This document shows, piece after piece, positions 25,626 through 33,888 of a stretch of DNA of 36,689 bases (position 1 is its first letter; each line of letters opens with the position of its first letter). The stretch spans positions 1 to 36,689 of the forward strand of contig VGVE01000026.1 of NCBI GenBank assembly GCA_016874135.1, in the 5' to 3' direction. The stretch comes from Gammaproteobacteria bacterium (lineage in GTDB: Bacteria > Pseudomonadota > Gammaproteobacteria > Pseudomonadales > Azotimanducaceae). The notes beneath the pieces were generated by a model that was given only the letters and a program-made list of their open reading frames with translations, had not been told where the DNA came from and searched no databases. The position numbers were made by a program, and so were the translations under genes.

Positions 25626-26762
25626 TCAATAGCCCTTCAGTTCTGCAAACCGGTTACGGTGAAACGCCGCATCACCCATCAACGTCTCGGAAACGCGGCC
25701 GTGTTTCATGTAAAGGCCGATGTCATGTTCATCCGTCACGCCGATGCCGCCATGCATCTGCACGCCCTCTTTTCCGGCGAGTCGCGCGGTATCTGACAAC
25801 CGCGCCTTGCAGATACTGGCCAGCTGCAACGCATTGTCTGCCTTGTCATCCAACGCTCGCAGGGTTTGCAGGACGATGGATTTCGACAGCTCTTTTTCAC
25901 AGAACCAACGCGCAGCACGGTGTTTCAAACCTTGGAACGAACCGATCTTGGCGCCGAACTGTTCTCTCACCTTGAGGTAATCGAGGGTGATGTCGAAGGT
26001 CTGTTGAATGACGCCGAGCATGTCCGCTGACAGCGCGACGGCCGCTTCGGCCAGGACCTGATCGAGGATCTCGGCGCCTTGACCAACGACACCGACTACA
26101 GCGCCGGCGCCAACCTTTACGTCGTGCAATTCGATGTTGGCCGCAACGCGGCTGTCGAGCAGCAGGTTGCGATGCACTTTCACCCCTGCGGCCGCCGGAT
26201 CGACGAGGAACAGCGTCAAACCAGATCGATCACCCGCCGCACCAGAGGTGCGTGCGACAACAATCACCGCGTCTGCTGCGTGGCCGTCCGGTACGAGAAC
26301 CTTACGCCCATTCAGCACATAAGACTCGCCCTGTCGCACCGCCGCCGTGTTCACGGCATATGGGTCGTGCCGGCTCGTTTCCTGAGCGGCCAGGGTCAGC
26401 ACAGCCGACCCGTCACATACCTTCGGCAACCAGGTCTTTTTCTGTTCTTCCGTACCCCCGAGCCGCAGTGCGCCACCGCCCATGACCACCGAAGAAACAA
26501 TCGGCAGAACCACAAGACCACGGCCAAGCTCTTCCAAAACGACGCCGAGCTCGGCGAAACCGAGACCCAATCCGCCGTACTCCTCGGCGAAAGGAATCGC
26601 CAGCCAACCAAGCTCAGCGGCTTTCTGCCACAGTGCTTCGGGATAACCCTTGCCGGTGTCCTTGCGCAGCTTGCGCAGCTCACCAACGGTCCAGTTATCT
26701 GCCACAAAGGCCTTCGCCGAGTCCTGAAGTTGTACCTGCTCTTCGCTCAAAATCAATGGCAT
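25626..26762 (-). CDS. Acyl-CoA dehydrogenase (partner subunit)
   Basis: 378 residues of acyl-CoA-dehydrogenase fold: EEYGGLGLGFAELGVVLEEL, VLTLAAQETSRHDPY, REQFGAKIGSFQGLKHRAA and GGIGVTDEHDIGLYMKH. Its typical substrate-site motif differs from that of the gene just upstream (AQETS in place of YSEPG), as in the second subunit of heteromeric alpha2beta2 dehydrogenases of steroid side-chain degradation. Only 12 bases separate the genes, so they are very likely one enzyme (inference). The start is ATG 26762. Confidence 0.93.
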   Translation of the reverse strand: MPLILSEEQVQLQDSAKAFVADNWTVGELRKLRKDTGKGYPEALWQKAAELGWLAIPFAEEYGGLGLGFAELGVVLEELGRGLVVLPIVSSVVMGGGALRLGGTEEQKKTWLPKVCDGSAVLTLAAQETSRHDPYAVNTAAVRQGESYVLNGRKVLVPDGHAADAVIVVARTSGAAGDRSGLTLFLVDPAAAGVKVHRNLLLDSRVAANIELHDVKVGAGAVVGVVGQGAEILDQVLAEAAVALSADMLGVIQQTFDITLDYLKVREQFGAKIGSFQGLKHRAARWFCEKELSKSIVLQTLRALDDKADNALQLASICKARLSDTARLAGKEGVQMHGGIGVTDEHDIGLYMKHGRVSETLMGDAAFHRNRFAELKGY

Positions 26763-26774
26763 CGCGCGAACTCC

Positions 26775-27977
26775 TCAATCGCCTGGCAGACCAAGCACGC
26801 GCTTGGAAATGATGTTGAGCTGGATTTCTGATGTCCCGCCGAGGATCGTCGAGGCCTTGCCATACAGCCACTCCCGGGTGATCTGGCGTTCATCCGCCGG
26901 ACAATCGTCACCCGTCCACACCAAAGCTTCGTGACCGGCCATGCGCTGCCGAAGGTCAGAACCACGCTGGTTCATCTCCGACAGATAAAGCTTGAACATG
27001 GAACCTTCCGGACCCATGCCCTTGCCGGCTTTGGCCGCATCCATCGTCCGCTTGAGCGTGGCCTCATAACAGATCCGATCCATCTCCCACTGCACCAGCT
27101 CCTCACGCATGGCGGCGTCAGGCAACCGACCTTCCGGCGCATCAAGGGATTGCCGCGCGACCTGCAGCAGCGACTTGCGCGCCGCACCGCCGCTTGCACT
27201 GCCACGCCCGCCGTCGGCCAGCATGGCGCGTTCGTGGTTGAGCAGCGCCTTGGCGACATCCCAACCGCGGTTCTCCGTATGTACGCGCTGCGCAGCCGGC
27301 ACACGCACGTTGTCGAAAAACGTCTGGCAAAACGGTGATGAACCGCTGATGAGTTCGATGGGCGACGTGGACACGCCAGGTGATGCCATATCGATCAGCA
27401 GAAAACTTATCCCGAGATGTTTGGGCGCTTCCGGATCCGTACGCACGAGGCAGAAAATCCAGTCGGAGACGTTGGCATCCGACGTCCAGATTTTCTGACC
27501 GTTGACCACGTAGTCGTCACCGTCGCGGACTGCGCGCGTGCGCAGGCTCGCAAGGTCTGATCCGGCACCGGGTTCACTGTAGCCCTGGCACCAACGAATC
27601 TCCCCACGCGCGATACGGTTGAGATGCAGCCTTTTCTGCTCTTCTGAGGCGAACTCCATAAGCGCCGGAGCGAGCATGGCGATCCCAAAGTTGAAGAGCA
27701 TGGAGCGGGTGCCGATGCGGGACATCTCTTCCTGAAGCACCTTGTTTTCAGCCGGCGAGAGTCCGGAACCACCGTATTCTTTCGGCCAGGTCGGTACGGT
27801 AAATCCTTTTTCAACCAAACGGTCGAACCACAATCGGGCGTCCGGATGTGGCCAGGTCTGGCGACGTCCGCCCCACACCATTTCGGGTAAAACGCTGTTC
27901 TTTCCCTGACAGGTGGAAGGGCAGTTGTTTGCTAGCCAGCCTTTGATTTCCGTACGAAATCCGTCCAGGTCCGCCAT
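26775..27977 (-). CDS. Acyl-CoA dehydrogenase (main subunit)
   Basis: 400 residues. Its motifs closely follow those of the dehydrogenase at 16424: WCQGYSEPGAGSDLASLRTR, KIWTSDANVSDWIFCLVRTD, and the C-terminal STILGGTSEIQLNIISKRVLG. It would desaturate an acyl-CoA, giving electrons to ETF. ATG 27977 was preferred over an in-frame Met five codons earlier because AAGGGA is correctly spaced for it. It is the first gene of the operon with the partner subunit and Rieske 2, and a palindromic operator candidate lies 21 bases upstream of the start. Confidence 0.93.
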   Translation of the reverse strand: MADLDGFRTEIKGWLANNCPSTCQGKNSVLPEMVWGGRRQTWPHPDARLWFDRLVEKGFTVPTWPKEYGGSGLSPAENKVLQEEMSRIGTRSMLFNFGIAMLAPALMEFASEEQKRLHLNRIARGEIRWCQGYSEPGAGSDLASLRTRAVRDGDDYVVNGQKIWTSDANVSDWIFCLVRTDPEAPKHLGISFLLIDMASPGVSTSPIELISGSSPFCQTFFDNVRVPAAQRVHTENRGWDVAKALLNHERAMLADGGRGSASGGAARKSLLQVARQSLDAPEGRLPDAAMREELVQWEMDRICYEATLKRTMDAAKAGKGMGPEGSMFKLYLSEMNQRGSDLRQRMAGHEALVWTGDDCPADERQITREWLYGKASTILGGTSEIQLNIISKRVLGLPGD

Positions 27978-27997
27978 CGATCTTCCCTTCATCTAAC

Positions 27998-28012
27998 ACG
28001 TGTAAAACACGT
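27998..28012 (-). promoter_or_regulatory. Palindromic operator candidate before the dehydrogenase operon
   Basis: The perfect inverted repeat ACGTGT-AAA-ACACGT, with ACACGTGT overlapping its left end (27996-28003), lies 21 bases upstream of the first start codon. Size and symmetry suit a TetR-type repressor, common for acyl-CoA catabolism genes. No regulator gene is visible in the window. Confidence 0.5.
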
Positions 28013-28129
28013 AACTCTACCCGAATTCTCATTTCGGGTGGCAGGGAGAATTCAAGAGAACCGCCCCGATGGGATGGGGGCGGCAATCGGAGGTTCCCCG
28101 AACACTTGCTAAAGCGCGGGCACCAGCGG

Positions 28130-28198
28130 CGTCCATGGATGGACGGCCCGCCAATCCAACATGAAGTGCTGGATTGGCGTGAGCGGGCGGAAGCCCGC
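28130..28198. repeat. Cluster of three inverted repeats
   Basis: Three hairpins in 69 bases: CGTCCAT/ATGGACG (28130-28145), CGCCAATCCA/TGGATTGGCG with an 11-base loop (28149-28179), and GCGGGC/GCCCGC (28183-28198), followed directly by the terminator hairpin. Such dense palindromes resemble mobile intergenic REP-like elements. Confidence 0.65.
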
Positions 28199-28205
28199 GA
28201 CTCGT

Positions 28206-28230
28206 GAAAAAGTCCTTCCTGGACTTTTTC
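28206..28230 (-). terminator. Terminator of TonB receptor 2 (hairpin repeat copy B)
   Basis: GAAAAAGTCC (28206-28215) pairs perfectly with GGACTTTTTC (28221-28230), 16 bases after the receptor stop codon (on the minus strand). Stem and loop are the same as at 11293-11329, apart from one stem mismatch and one extra loop base. Confidence 0.78.
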
Positions 28231-28245
28231 CCTGAAAAAAAGGGC

Positions 28246-31029
28246 TCAGATGCCGCCGAGATTGACCCGAAGCTCAAGCCCCCAATGCCGGCGGATGTTT
28301 GGCACCCGGAAGTTGAGCAGACCAGCGACATTCGTTACCGCCTGGGCATACAGCTCATTCGTCAGGTTCTTCACGAAGAATGAGGCTTCGTAACGGGTCT
28401 CCGGGCTGCGCCAGATCAAACTGGCGTTAAAGATGTCGGTCGCCTCGCGGAAGTGCCTGATGAAGTCGCCGTTGAACTGCTGCACGCCGGGGAGTTCATT
28501 TACCCTGGAGCCGGAAATGGTCTGTTTGCCCTGGTGCAGCCAGTCGCCGTTTACCGTGAACGAACCCAGGTCCTTCCATGGCAACTCCCATGCAAAACCA
28601 GCGGAATACGTCCACTTCGGTGACCGGCCCGTTGGATTCAGATTCGCCAGGTCATTCGGTACCAGCCAGCCGATGAAATTTCCGATTGCATCGTTGATCC
28701 GCACCGGCGTGTCGCAAATCGGCAGTCCCTGGGAGAACGGCCCGCCCTGGGTCGGCGGATTGTTGGGATCGGTGCCACTCGGACCATCCGGGTCGGTGCA
28801 GAACCCCTTGCGCTTGGTCTTGAGGTGCGATGCGTTGAACCAGAGCGTCAACCCTTCCGTTGGCATCGCCGACAACTCGAGTTCCAGTCCTTTGGTTTCC
28901 AGCGCACCCAGGTTTGATTGAATGGTTTCCTGGCCACCACCACCCGGCGCCGGGCGGATGAACGCGGTCTGGAAGTCTTTCACATCGGTCATGAACCCGG
29001 TTATGTTCGCCCTCAACCTGTTGTCGAACCACTCGGACTTGACCCCGAGTTCAAAGTTGTCGGCCTTTTCCGGCTTGAAGGGCCCGATCGTCGATACCGA
29101 ACCGCCGCGGCCATTGAAGCCACCCGCGGTGAATCCTTCGGTGTAGGTGAGGTAAGCCATGATGTCGTCGTTGAGCCGGTAAGTCACACCGGCCATGGGC
29201 GTGAAATCCGTCCACTCTTCGGAATCACCCAACCGGTTGTTGCAGCGAATTGCTGAACCAGTTGAATCCAACACCGGGCGACAACCACCGGAGACGCCAC
29301 CACTGGCATCCCGACCTATCGCCGGAATCAGCTGGAACAACGGCGTCGGTGTTCCCGGCACCGGAGGTCGGGTCAGATCAACCCGGAACACCGGAACATT
29401 CAGGCAGGCTCGCGTCTGGTTCTTGACCGACCTGGCCGGGTCGCCTGAACCCACCGCACAATGCTGGAAGTCCTTGCGCTCCGAGGTGTATCGGCCGCCA
29501 ACCGTCAGCGTCACGTCGTCTGTCACATGCCAGTTGGCCTGGGTGAATACCGCCCACGCATTGTTTTCCTGGTTGCTGAAGCCCGCCTGGCCCTTTGTTA
29601 CCGGGCTGGTGAATGTGACCGTGCCGGGCGCTCCGGGTCCGAAAATGATGTTCGGAGCGAACAGGATGCCGAACGACTCCTGTTTCATCGTGTATTCCTG
29701 CTCGAAATAGTACGCACCGGCGACGAAATCGAACCGGTCGGAAAAGTCCGAGGCGAAACGGATCTCGTGGGAGGTCTGGTAATGATCCTGGATGCGCCTG
29801 CCCGCAAACAGATCGTGGGGTGCGGCGTCGATGGTGAAGATGATGTCTTCACGGACTTCACGGTAGTTGCCCACATAGGTCAGCGTGCCGAGATCACCGA
29901 TGTCCTGGGTGACCTGTGCGGTCATGCCCCAGATTTCGAGGTTCGCCCCCTGGCCACGGTCTTCAGTGTCGTTGGCCGAATACTCTTTATCGACCGAAAC
30001 CGAACCGAAGGGTTTGGCGCAGATTTGCGCCGCGTTGTCGGCTGCGGTGAATGGCGTCTGACCGAGCACGATCAGGTTGAAGAGCGTTTGCGTGGTCACC
30101 ACCAGGTCGTTGTCCGTCGGTAATCCGAGGAATAGGTTGCGCGGATTGCTGCGACAGTAGTGGTGCGACTGGGTCATGTAGGTATCGTCGCGCGTCTTGT
30201 TGTATTCACCACGCAACACGATATCGAGACTGTCCGTCGGCTTTATACGGAACGAGGGCAACAGCGTCAGGCGATCCGTGCCGCCCCGATCCTTGCCGTT
30301 GTGGGTGTTTTTCCAGTATCCACCATGCTGCGTATCCTTGACGGCCAGGCGTGCCGCCATGGAGTCGTTTATGGGTAAATTGGCAACGAGCTTCAGGTCA
30401 CGGCGGCCGAAGTCACCGATCTGTGCGGATGCGGACAATCCCCATTCATCGAGTTCAGGCGCGTTGTGCCTGACCTGCACTGCGCCAGCGATGGTATTGC
30501 GTCCGAACAATGTGCCCTGCGGACCACGCAGGATTTCCACGACACTGATATCGACAAAGTCTGACAGCGCCGTCGAAACCCGCGCCTGAACCACGTCGTC
30601 AACAAAGATCGTCACTTTCGAATCTGCGGCCGATTCGATATCACCCGTGCCCTGACCACGGATGAAGAACGAGGCCGAATTCTGGAAGATGCCCACCGGT
30701 TCCAGCTGTACGTTGGGTGCAGCTGCCGTCAGATCGCGTAAATCCTGGGCGAATGTCCGTTCAAGTGCTTCGCCGGATACAGCAGTAACCGGCACTGCCA
30801 CATCCTGCACACTGGCTTCCCGGCGTGTTGCCGTAACGACGATCTCTTCCAGTGCCGGCGCCGTGTCTGCGCCACCTTCTTCTGCAGCGCTCACCAGCGG
30901 TGGAGCCAATCCTCCGATCAGACCCGAAAGTGCCAGTGGCAGCGGCAGTTTTCGAGAGGCCGAGATGACCACGCGGGTAGCTCGAACGACGTGACTCAAA
31001 CGGAAAAACGGAAGGTGCTGCTGACTCAT
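28246..31029 (-). CDS. TonB-dependent outer-membrane receptor 2
   Basis: 927 residues. A long signal region (to about residue 48, ending VSA) is followed by a TonB box LEEIVVTATRR, a plug (FFIRGQGTGDIES, VVEILRGPQGTLFGRNTIAGAV) and a large beta-barrel. The C-terminus ends in an alternating hydrophobic strand (HWGLELRVNLGGI). It differs clearly from receptor 1, so the two probably have different ligands or states of one ligand. SD GGGGAG precedes ATG 31029. It has its own promoter (31153-31180), a leader hairpin and a terminator, and is divergent from the SDR at 31281. Confidence 0.95.
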   Translation of the reverse strand: MSQQHLPFFRLSHVVRATRVVISASRKLPLPLALSGLIGGLAPPLVSAAEEGGADTAPALEEIVVTATRREASVQDVAVPVTAVSGEALERTFAQDLRDLTAAAPNVQLEPVGIFQNSASFFIRGQGTGDIESAADSKVTIFVDDVVQARVSTALSDFVDISVVEILRGPQGTLFGRNTIAGAVQVRHNAPELDEWGLSASAQIGDFGRRDLKLVANLPINDSMAARLAVKDTQHGGYWKNTHNGKDRGGTDRLTLLPSFRIKPTDSLDIVLRGEYNKTRDDTYMTQSHHYCRSNPRNLFLGLPTDNDLVVTTQTLFNLIVLGQTPFTAADNAAQICAKPFGSVSVDKEYSANDTEDRGQGANLEIWGMTAQVTQDIGDLGTLTYVGNYREVREDIIFTIDAAPHDLFAGRRIQDHYQTSHEIRFASDFSDRFDFVAGAYYFEQEYTMKQESFGILFAPNIIFGPGAPGTVTFTSPVTKGQAGFSNQENNAWAVFTQANWHVTDDVTLTVGGRYTSERKDFQHCAVGSGDPARSVKNQTRACLNVPVFRVDLTRPPVPGTPTPLFQLIPAIGRDASGGVSGGCRPVLDSTGSAIRCNNRLGDSEEWTDFTPMAGVTYRLNDDIMAYLTYTEGFTAGGFNGRGGSVSTIGPFKPEKADNFELGVKSEWFDNRLRANITGFMTDVKDFQTAFIRPAPGGGGQETIQSNLGALETKGLELELSAMPTEGLTLWFNASHLKTKRKGFCTDPDGPSGTDPNNPPTQGGPFSQGLPICDTPVRINDAIGNFIGWLVPNDLANLNPTGRSPKWTYSAGFAWELPWKDLGSFTVNGDWLHQGKQTISGSRVNELPGVQQFNGDFIRHFREATDIFNASLIWRSPETRYEASFFVKNLTNELYAQAVTNVAGLLNFRVPNIRRHWGLELRVNLGGI

Positions 31030-31114
31030 TGTTCTCCCCAGTTCATGGCTTTGAAACCTTCATCGGGGGATGTACTTCAGCGGTGCGAAACCACGAACGA
31101 CTTCGCAACGACCA

Positions 31115-31137
31115 CCCCTGCTCTCCCGAAGCAGGGG
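31115..31137 (-). promoter_or_regulatory. Leader stem-loop of TonB receptor 2
   Basis: CCCCTGCT (31115-31122) and AGCAGGGG (31130-31137) form a perfect eight-pair stem with a seven-base loop. It lies about ten bases downstream of the predicted transcript start, in a leader of about 115 bases. Confidence 0.6.
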
Positions 31138-31152
31138 CAACCGCCGCGGTCG

Positions 31153-31180
31153 TTTATACGCCTCCGGCTGAGCGCCGCAA
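31153..31180 (-). promoter_or_regulatory. Sigma-70-type promoter of TonB receptor 2
   Basis: On the minus strand, TTGCGG (31180-31175) is 16 bases from TATAAA (31158-31153), predicting a start near 31146. Confidence 0.6.
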
Positions 31181-31280
31181 AGGGATTTTTTGTTCCCGGT
31201 TCAGTACTCCGGGTTCTTGAATCGCCTGTGTGCGGTTTATTCTAGGCAACAACAGGAAGCGGCACCGAAAAGGAAAACCC

Positions 31281-32114
31281 TTGGCTCAGTATGTTGTAAC
31301 CGGAGGATCGTCCGGTGTCGGAGCGGCATTGATTGCCCGTCTTGCAGCGGCGGGCCATACCGTATTCAACCTCGACGTGGCGGTACCAGCGAGCGGCAGC
31401 GCCGGTACGTTCATCGAATGCAATCTCGGTGATCCGGGGCGGGCCGGAGTGGCAGTCAACCGCCTGCCGGCGCGCATCGACGGCCTCGCCAACGTCGCCG
31501 GTATGGCGCGCTCACCGGATCCGGTGATGGTGATGGCGGTGAACTTCCTCGGCATGCGCGAACTGACGCGGCAGCTCGCTCCCCGACTCAACACCGGTGC
31601 GGGCATCGTCTGCGTGTCATCGATTGCCGGTCGCGACTGGAAAGCACGCCTTGAAAAGCTCAGGCCCTTGCTCGCGACGGAAGATATGGTGAGTGGTCTC
31701 GAGTGGTGTCGCGCCAACATAGAACTCTTTGCCCGCGATCCCTACACCTGGTCCAAGCGGGCGGTCACCGCGTGGGTGATGGATGAAGCCCGTCTGCACA
31801 CCCGCCGATCCACCCGCATTCTCGCCGTGAGCCCGGGTGGCATCGATACGCCGCTGACACCCCAGTTCAATGACCTCATGGGTGAAGCCCAGGCGCAGTG
31901 GACCAATGAACAAACCGGGCGCGCGGCAGTGCCCGGTGAAATCGCCGAAGTGATCCAGATGTTCCTTTGCCAACCCTGTGGCTGGCTCAACGGTGTCGAC
32001 GTTCCGGTAGATCGAGGCTACAGCGCCGGCCTCGATGCGGGCTGGATAGATTTTCGCGAGTCCCCGGCGATGCGGGCGAAAGCGGAGCGAGACACTGCCC
32101 GCAACCGTCACTGA
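31281..32114 (+). CDS. SDR of the 3alpha-hydroxysteroid dehydrogenase type
   Basis: 277 residues. The Rossmann motif TGGSSGVG starts at residue 8, and beta-2 ends in LDV. The segment FIECNLGDPGR, then DGLANVAGM in place of the NNAG, and the long insertion before the catalytic Tyr-x3-Lys (YTWSK) resemble the Comamonas 3alpha-HSD/carbonyl reductase group. Ser of the triad is in CVSSIAG. SPGGIDTPL and VDVPVDRGY follow. It could act on a steroid-like or bulky alcohol, by family and context only. TTG 31281 was chosen: AGGAAA is well spaced before it and the Rossmann strand starts directly after. No strong promoter was found in the 250 bases shared with TonB receptor 2. Confidence 0.9.
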   Translation: MAQYVVTGGSSGVGAALIARLAAAGHTVFNLDVAVPASGSAGTFIECNLGDPGRAGVAVNRLPARIDGLANVAGMARSPDPVMVMAVNFLGMRELTRQLAPRLNTGAGIVCVSSIAGRDWKARLEKLRPLLATEDMVSGLEWCRANIELFARDPYTWSKRAVTAWVMDEARLHTRRSTRILAVSPGGIDTPLTPQFNDLMGEAQAQWTNEQTGRAAVPGEIAEVIQMFLCQPCGWLNGVDVPVDRGYSAGLDAGWIDFRESPAMRAKAERDTARNRH

Positions 32115-32154
32115 ATCGCGGTCGGGCGCAACCACCCCGCCCTGTCCGAAAGAC

Positions 32155-32373
32155 CTAGTTGATGTGATGGGTCTTGCGGGCGTTTAAGGGAGACGGTGGG
32201 TTGTTGGTGATCCACACACACAGCTGCGGATCAGCCTGACGAAGTTCCCCGGAAAGCCAGCGCCCGCTTGAATCAAACAAGCCTTCGATCTTGCCCTCTC
32301 TGACCATCACGTTGCCGCCGATATCCACCTCGTACAACGCCCCGCTGAAGGGGTGCTTCATGATCTTGCCCAT
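32155..32373 (-). CDS. Small hypothetical protein coupled to Rieske 3
   Basis: 72 residues with no recognised family. It begins MGKIMKHPFSG and contains a compact strand-rich part (ALYEVDIGGNVMVREGK, IEGLFDSSGRWLSGEL, LCVWITNN) and a basic tail. Its ATG shares one base with the Rieske 3 stop (TAATG at 32371-32375), the pattern of stop-restart translation, so it is probably made in proportion to the oxygenase. It has no cysteine pattern for a ferredoxin, so it is not the electron donor. It may be a structural or folding partner (inference). Confidence 0.7.
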   Translation of the reverse strand: MGKIMKHPFSGALYEVDIGGNVMVREGKIEGLFDSSGRWLSGELRQADPQLCVWITNNPPSPLNARKTHHIN

Positions 32374-33740
32374 TATTGGCTCCCTCCCTGACCTTCAACC
32401 CACTCGCCGAGTTTGAAGTGCAACCAACGCACCTTGGCTTCGTTGTAGCGCGAGAGGTAAAGCGTTTTGGAATAGGTAGCTTCGAGGCCCGCCTGGACCT
32501 TGGGCATGTTGAAGACGTCCTGGTCAAACACGCGCCCGAGGAATCCGTAGACGGTTGACCATTTCTGGTCCGGTTCAAGCCACAGCATTTTTGCCGCGTG
32601 TGGGCGCTCGCCCTCGAACGGTGCCAGCAGGATGCACTCCATGATACTGCTGCGATGATCGTTGCCATTCGGACGAAAGCGGTAAACGACCCGGTTGAAT
32701 GCACCCCACGGGTGAAAATTCGGAAACAGTGTGTAGTCGAGGTTGTCGACCATCTCGGCGTCGCAGTACTCATCTACGAGTGAGCCGGCAGCTGCACGCA
32801 GGCTTTCCCGGCTGTTCTGTGCCATCCACGCCCGCGGCATCTTGCCCTGCGGATTCGGTACAGGTTCATTGACGCCCAGGTCCATCATCGACCGCAGAAC
32901 GTCCTCGTCAGAGAGTTGCCGGTCGATCAGTGGGCTCGGCGTGACTGAAGGCGTGATCACGCGGGCACAGTTTTCGTATACATCTACCTGGCTGTTGATG
33001 TCCCCGAGGGATTCGAGAATCTGCGGATGTGTTGCATTGACGTGGTAGGCCTCACAGAAGGCTTCCTGGGCGATCTTCCAGTTGCAGGGCATGACCCGTG
33101 CGTAGTGAGTCATTTTGTAGAGTTTGGAAAGATCCCAGCGCTTGAAGTGCCGGGCGAGGTCGGCAATGAAGTCATCGAAAGGCGCCGCGTTCTGGTCCGG
33201 GTTGATGAATACAAAACCAGCCCACGTTGCGACGGGGATTTCCGGGAGATCGAACTTCTTCGTATTAATGTGCGGGAAATCCCACTGCGCCGGGAGGTCC
33301 TTGAAACAGCCGTCCAGCTCCCACGCGAACCCATGGAACGGGCAACGCAGCTCCGTCGCGCGTCCATCGAACTCCTTGAGCATGCGTCCCCGGTGCAGAC
33401 ACGCGTTGGGGAATGCCTTGATCACACCTTTCTCTGCGCGCACCACCAGAAACGAGAGCCCGGCTATGTCATAGCGGATGTGATCGCCGACCTCCGGGAT
33501 GTCTTCTTCCCGGCAGGCAAACTGCCAGACCTTTTTCCAGAGACGTTCCACTTCAAGGTCGTGGTACGCCTTCGTGGTGTAACGTTCGACGGGAACAGCG
33601 ACGTCCGGGATGAGCTTCGGTGACTGTTCGCGGAGCACGGCGGGCACGGGCCGGGTGTCCTGGTCGAGCAGCTGTTGATAGGTCAGACCCGGAGAGCGGG
33701 TCATGGTATCCGGATTAAGATCCTGAATCGCTTCAGCCAT
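32373..33740 (-). CDS. Rieske non-heme iron oxygenase, alpha subunit (Rieske 3)
   Basis: 455 residues. Rieske ligands are C114/H116 (CLHRG) and C133/H136 (CPFH). Mononuclear-iron ligands are H233 and H238 in EAYHVNATH, with an Asp near 406-408 (FDQD). It is a homologue of Rieske 1 (shared VWQFACREE/VWQVACREE, PxxWDFPH, DQD), which suggests duplication followed by specialisation. No ferredoxin or reductase is adjacent. ATG 33740 was chosen over a GTG eight codons earlier; the ribosome site is AGG at about ten bases. It is divergent from the transglutaminase-like gene and followed by the coupled 72-residue gene. Confidence 0.95.
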   Translation of the reverse strand: MAEAIQDLNPDTMTRSPGLTYQQLLDQDTRPVPAVLREQSPKLIPDVAVPVERYTTKAYHDLEVERLWKKVWQFACREEDIPEVGDHIRYDIAGLSFLVVRAEKGVIKAFPNACLHRGRMLKEFDGRATELRCPFHGFAWELDGCFKDLPAQWDFPHINTKKFDLPEIPVATWAGFVFINPDQNAAPFDDFIADLARHFKRWDLSKLYKMTHYARVMPCNWKIAQEAFCEAYHVNATHPQILESLGDINSQVDVYENCARVITPSVTPSPLIDRQLSDEDVLRSMMDLGVNEPVPNPQGKMPRAWMAQNSRESLRAAAGSLVDEYCDAEMVDNLDYTLFPNFHPWGAFNRVVYRFRPNGNDHRSSIMECILLAPFEGERPHAAKMLWLEPDQKWSTVYGFLGRVFDQDVFNMPKVQAGLEATYSKTLYLSRYNEAKVRWLHFKLGEWVEGQGGSQ

Positions 33741-33888
33741 AGTTTGAAACCTGTGGTTGGTCACTGGAACTGGAGCGAGACCATAGCCGCAGGTTATTTT
33801 ATTGGCAACCGGTTAGCGTCAGTGCCGCGTTGCCGTACCCGAAGCGGCTCACCATACTGCGCGCCACCCAACTGTCGAACCAGTCCCC

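Noticed and set aside
31214..31243. Plus-strand promoter for the SDR (TTCTTG-18-TATTCT)
   Set aside because: The -35 match is poor and other spacings fit equally; not strong enough to list.
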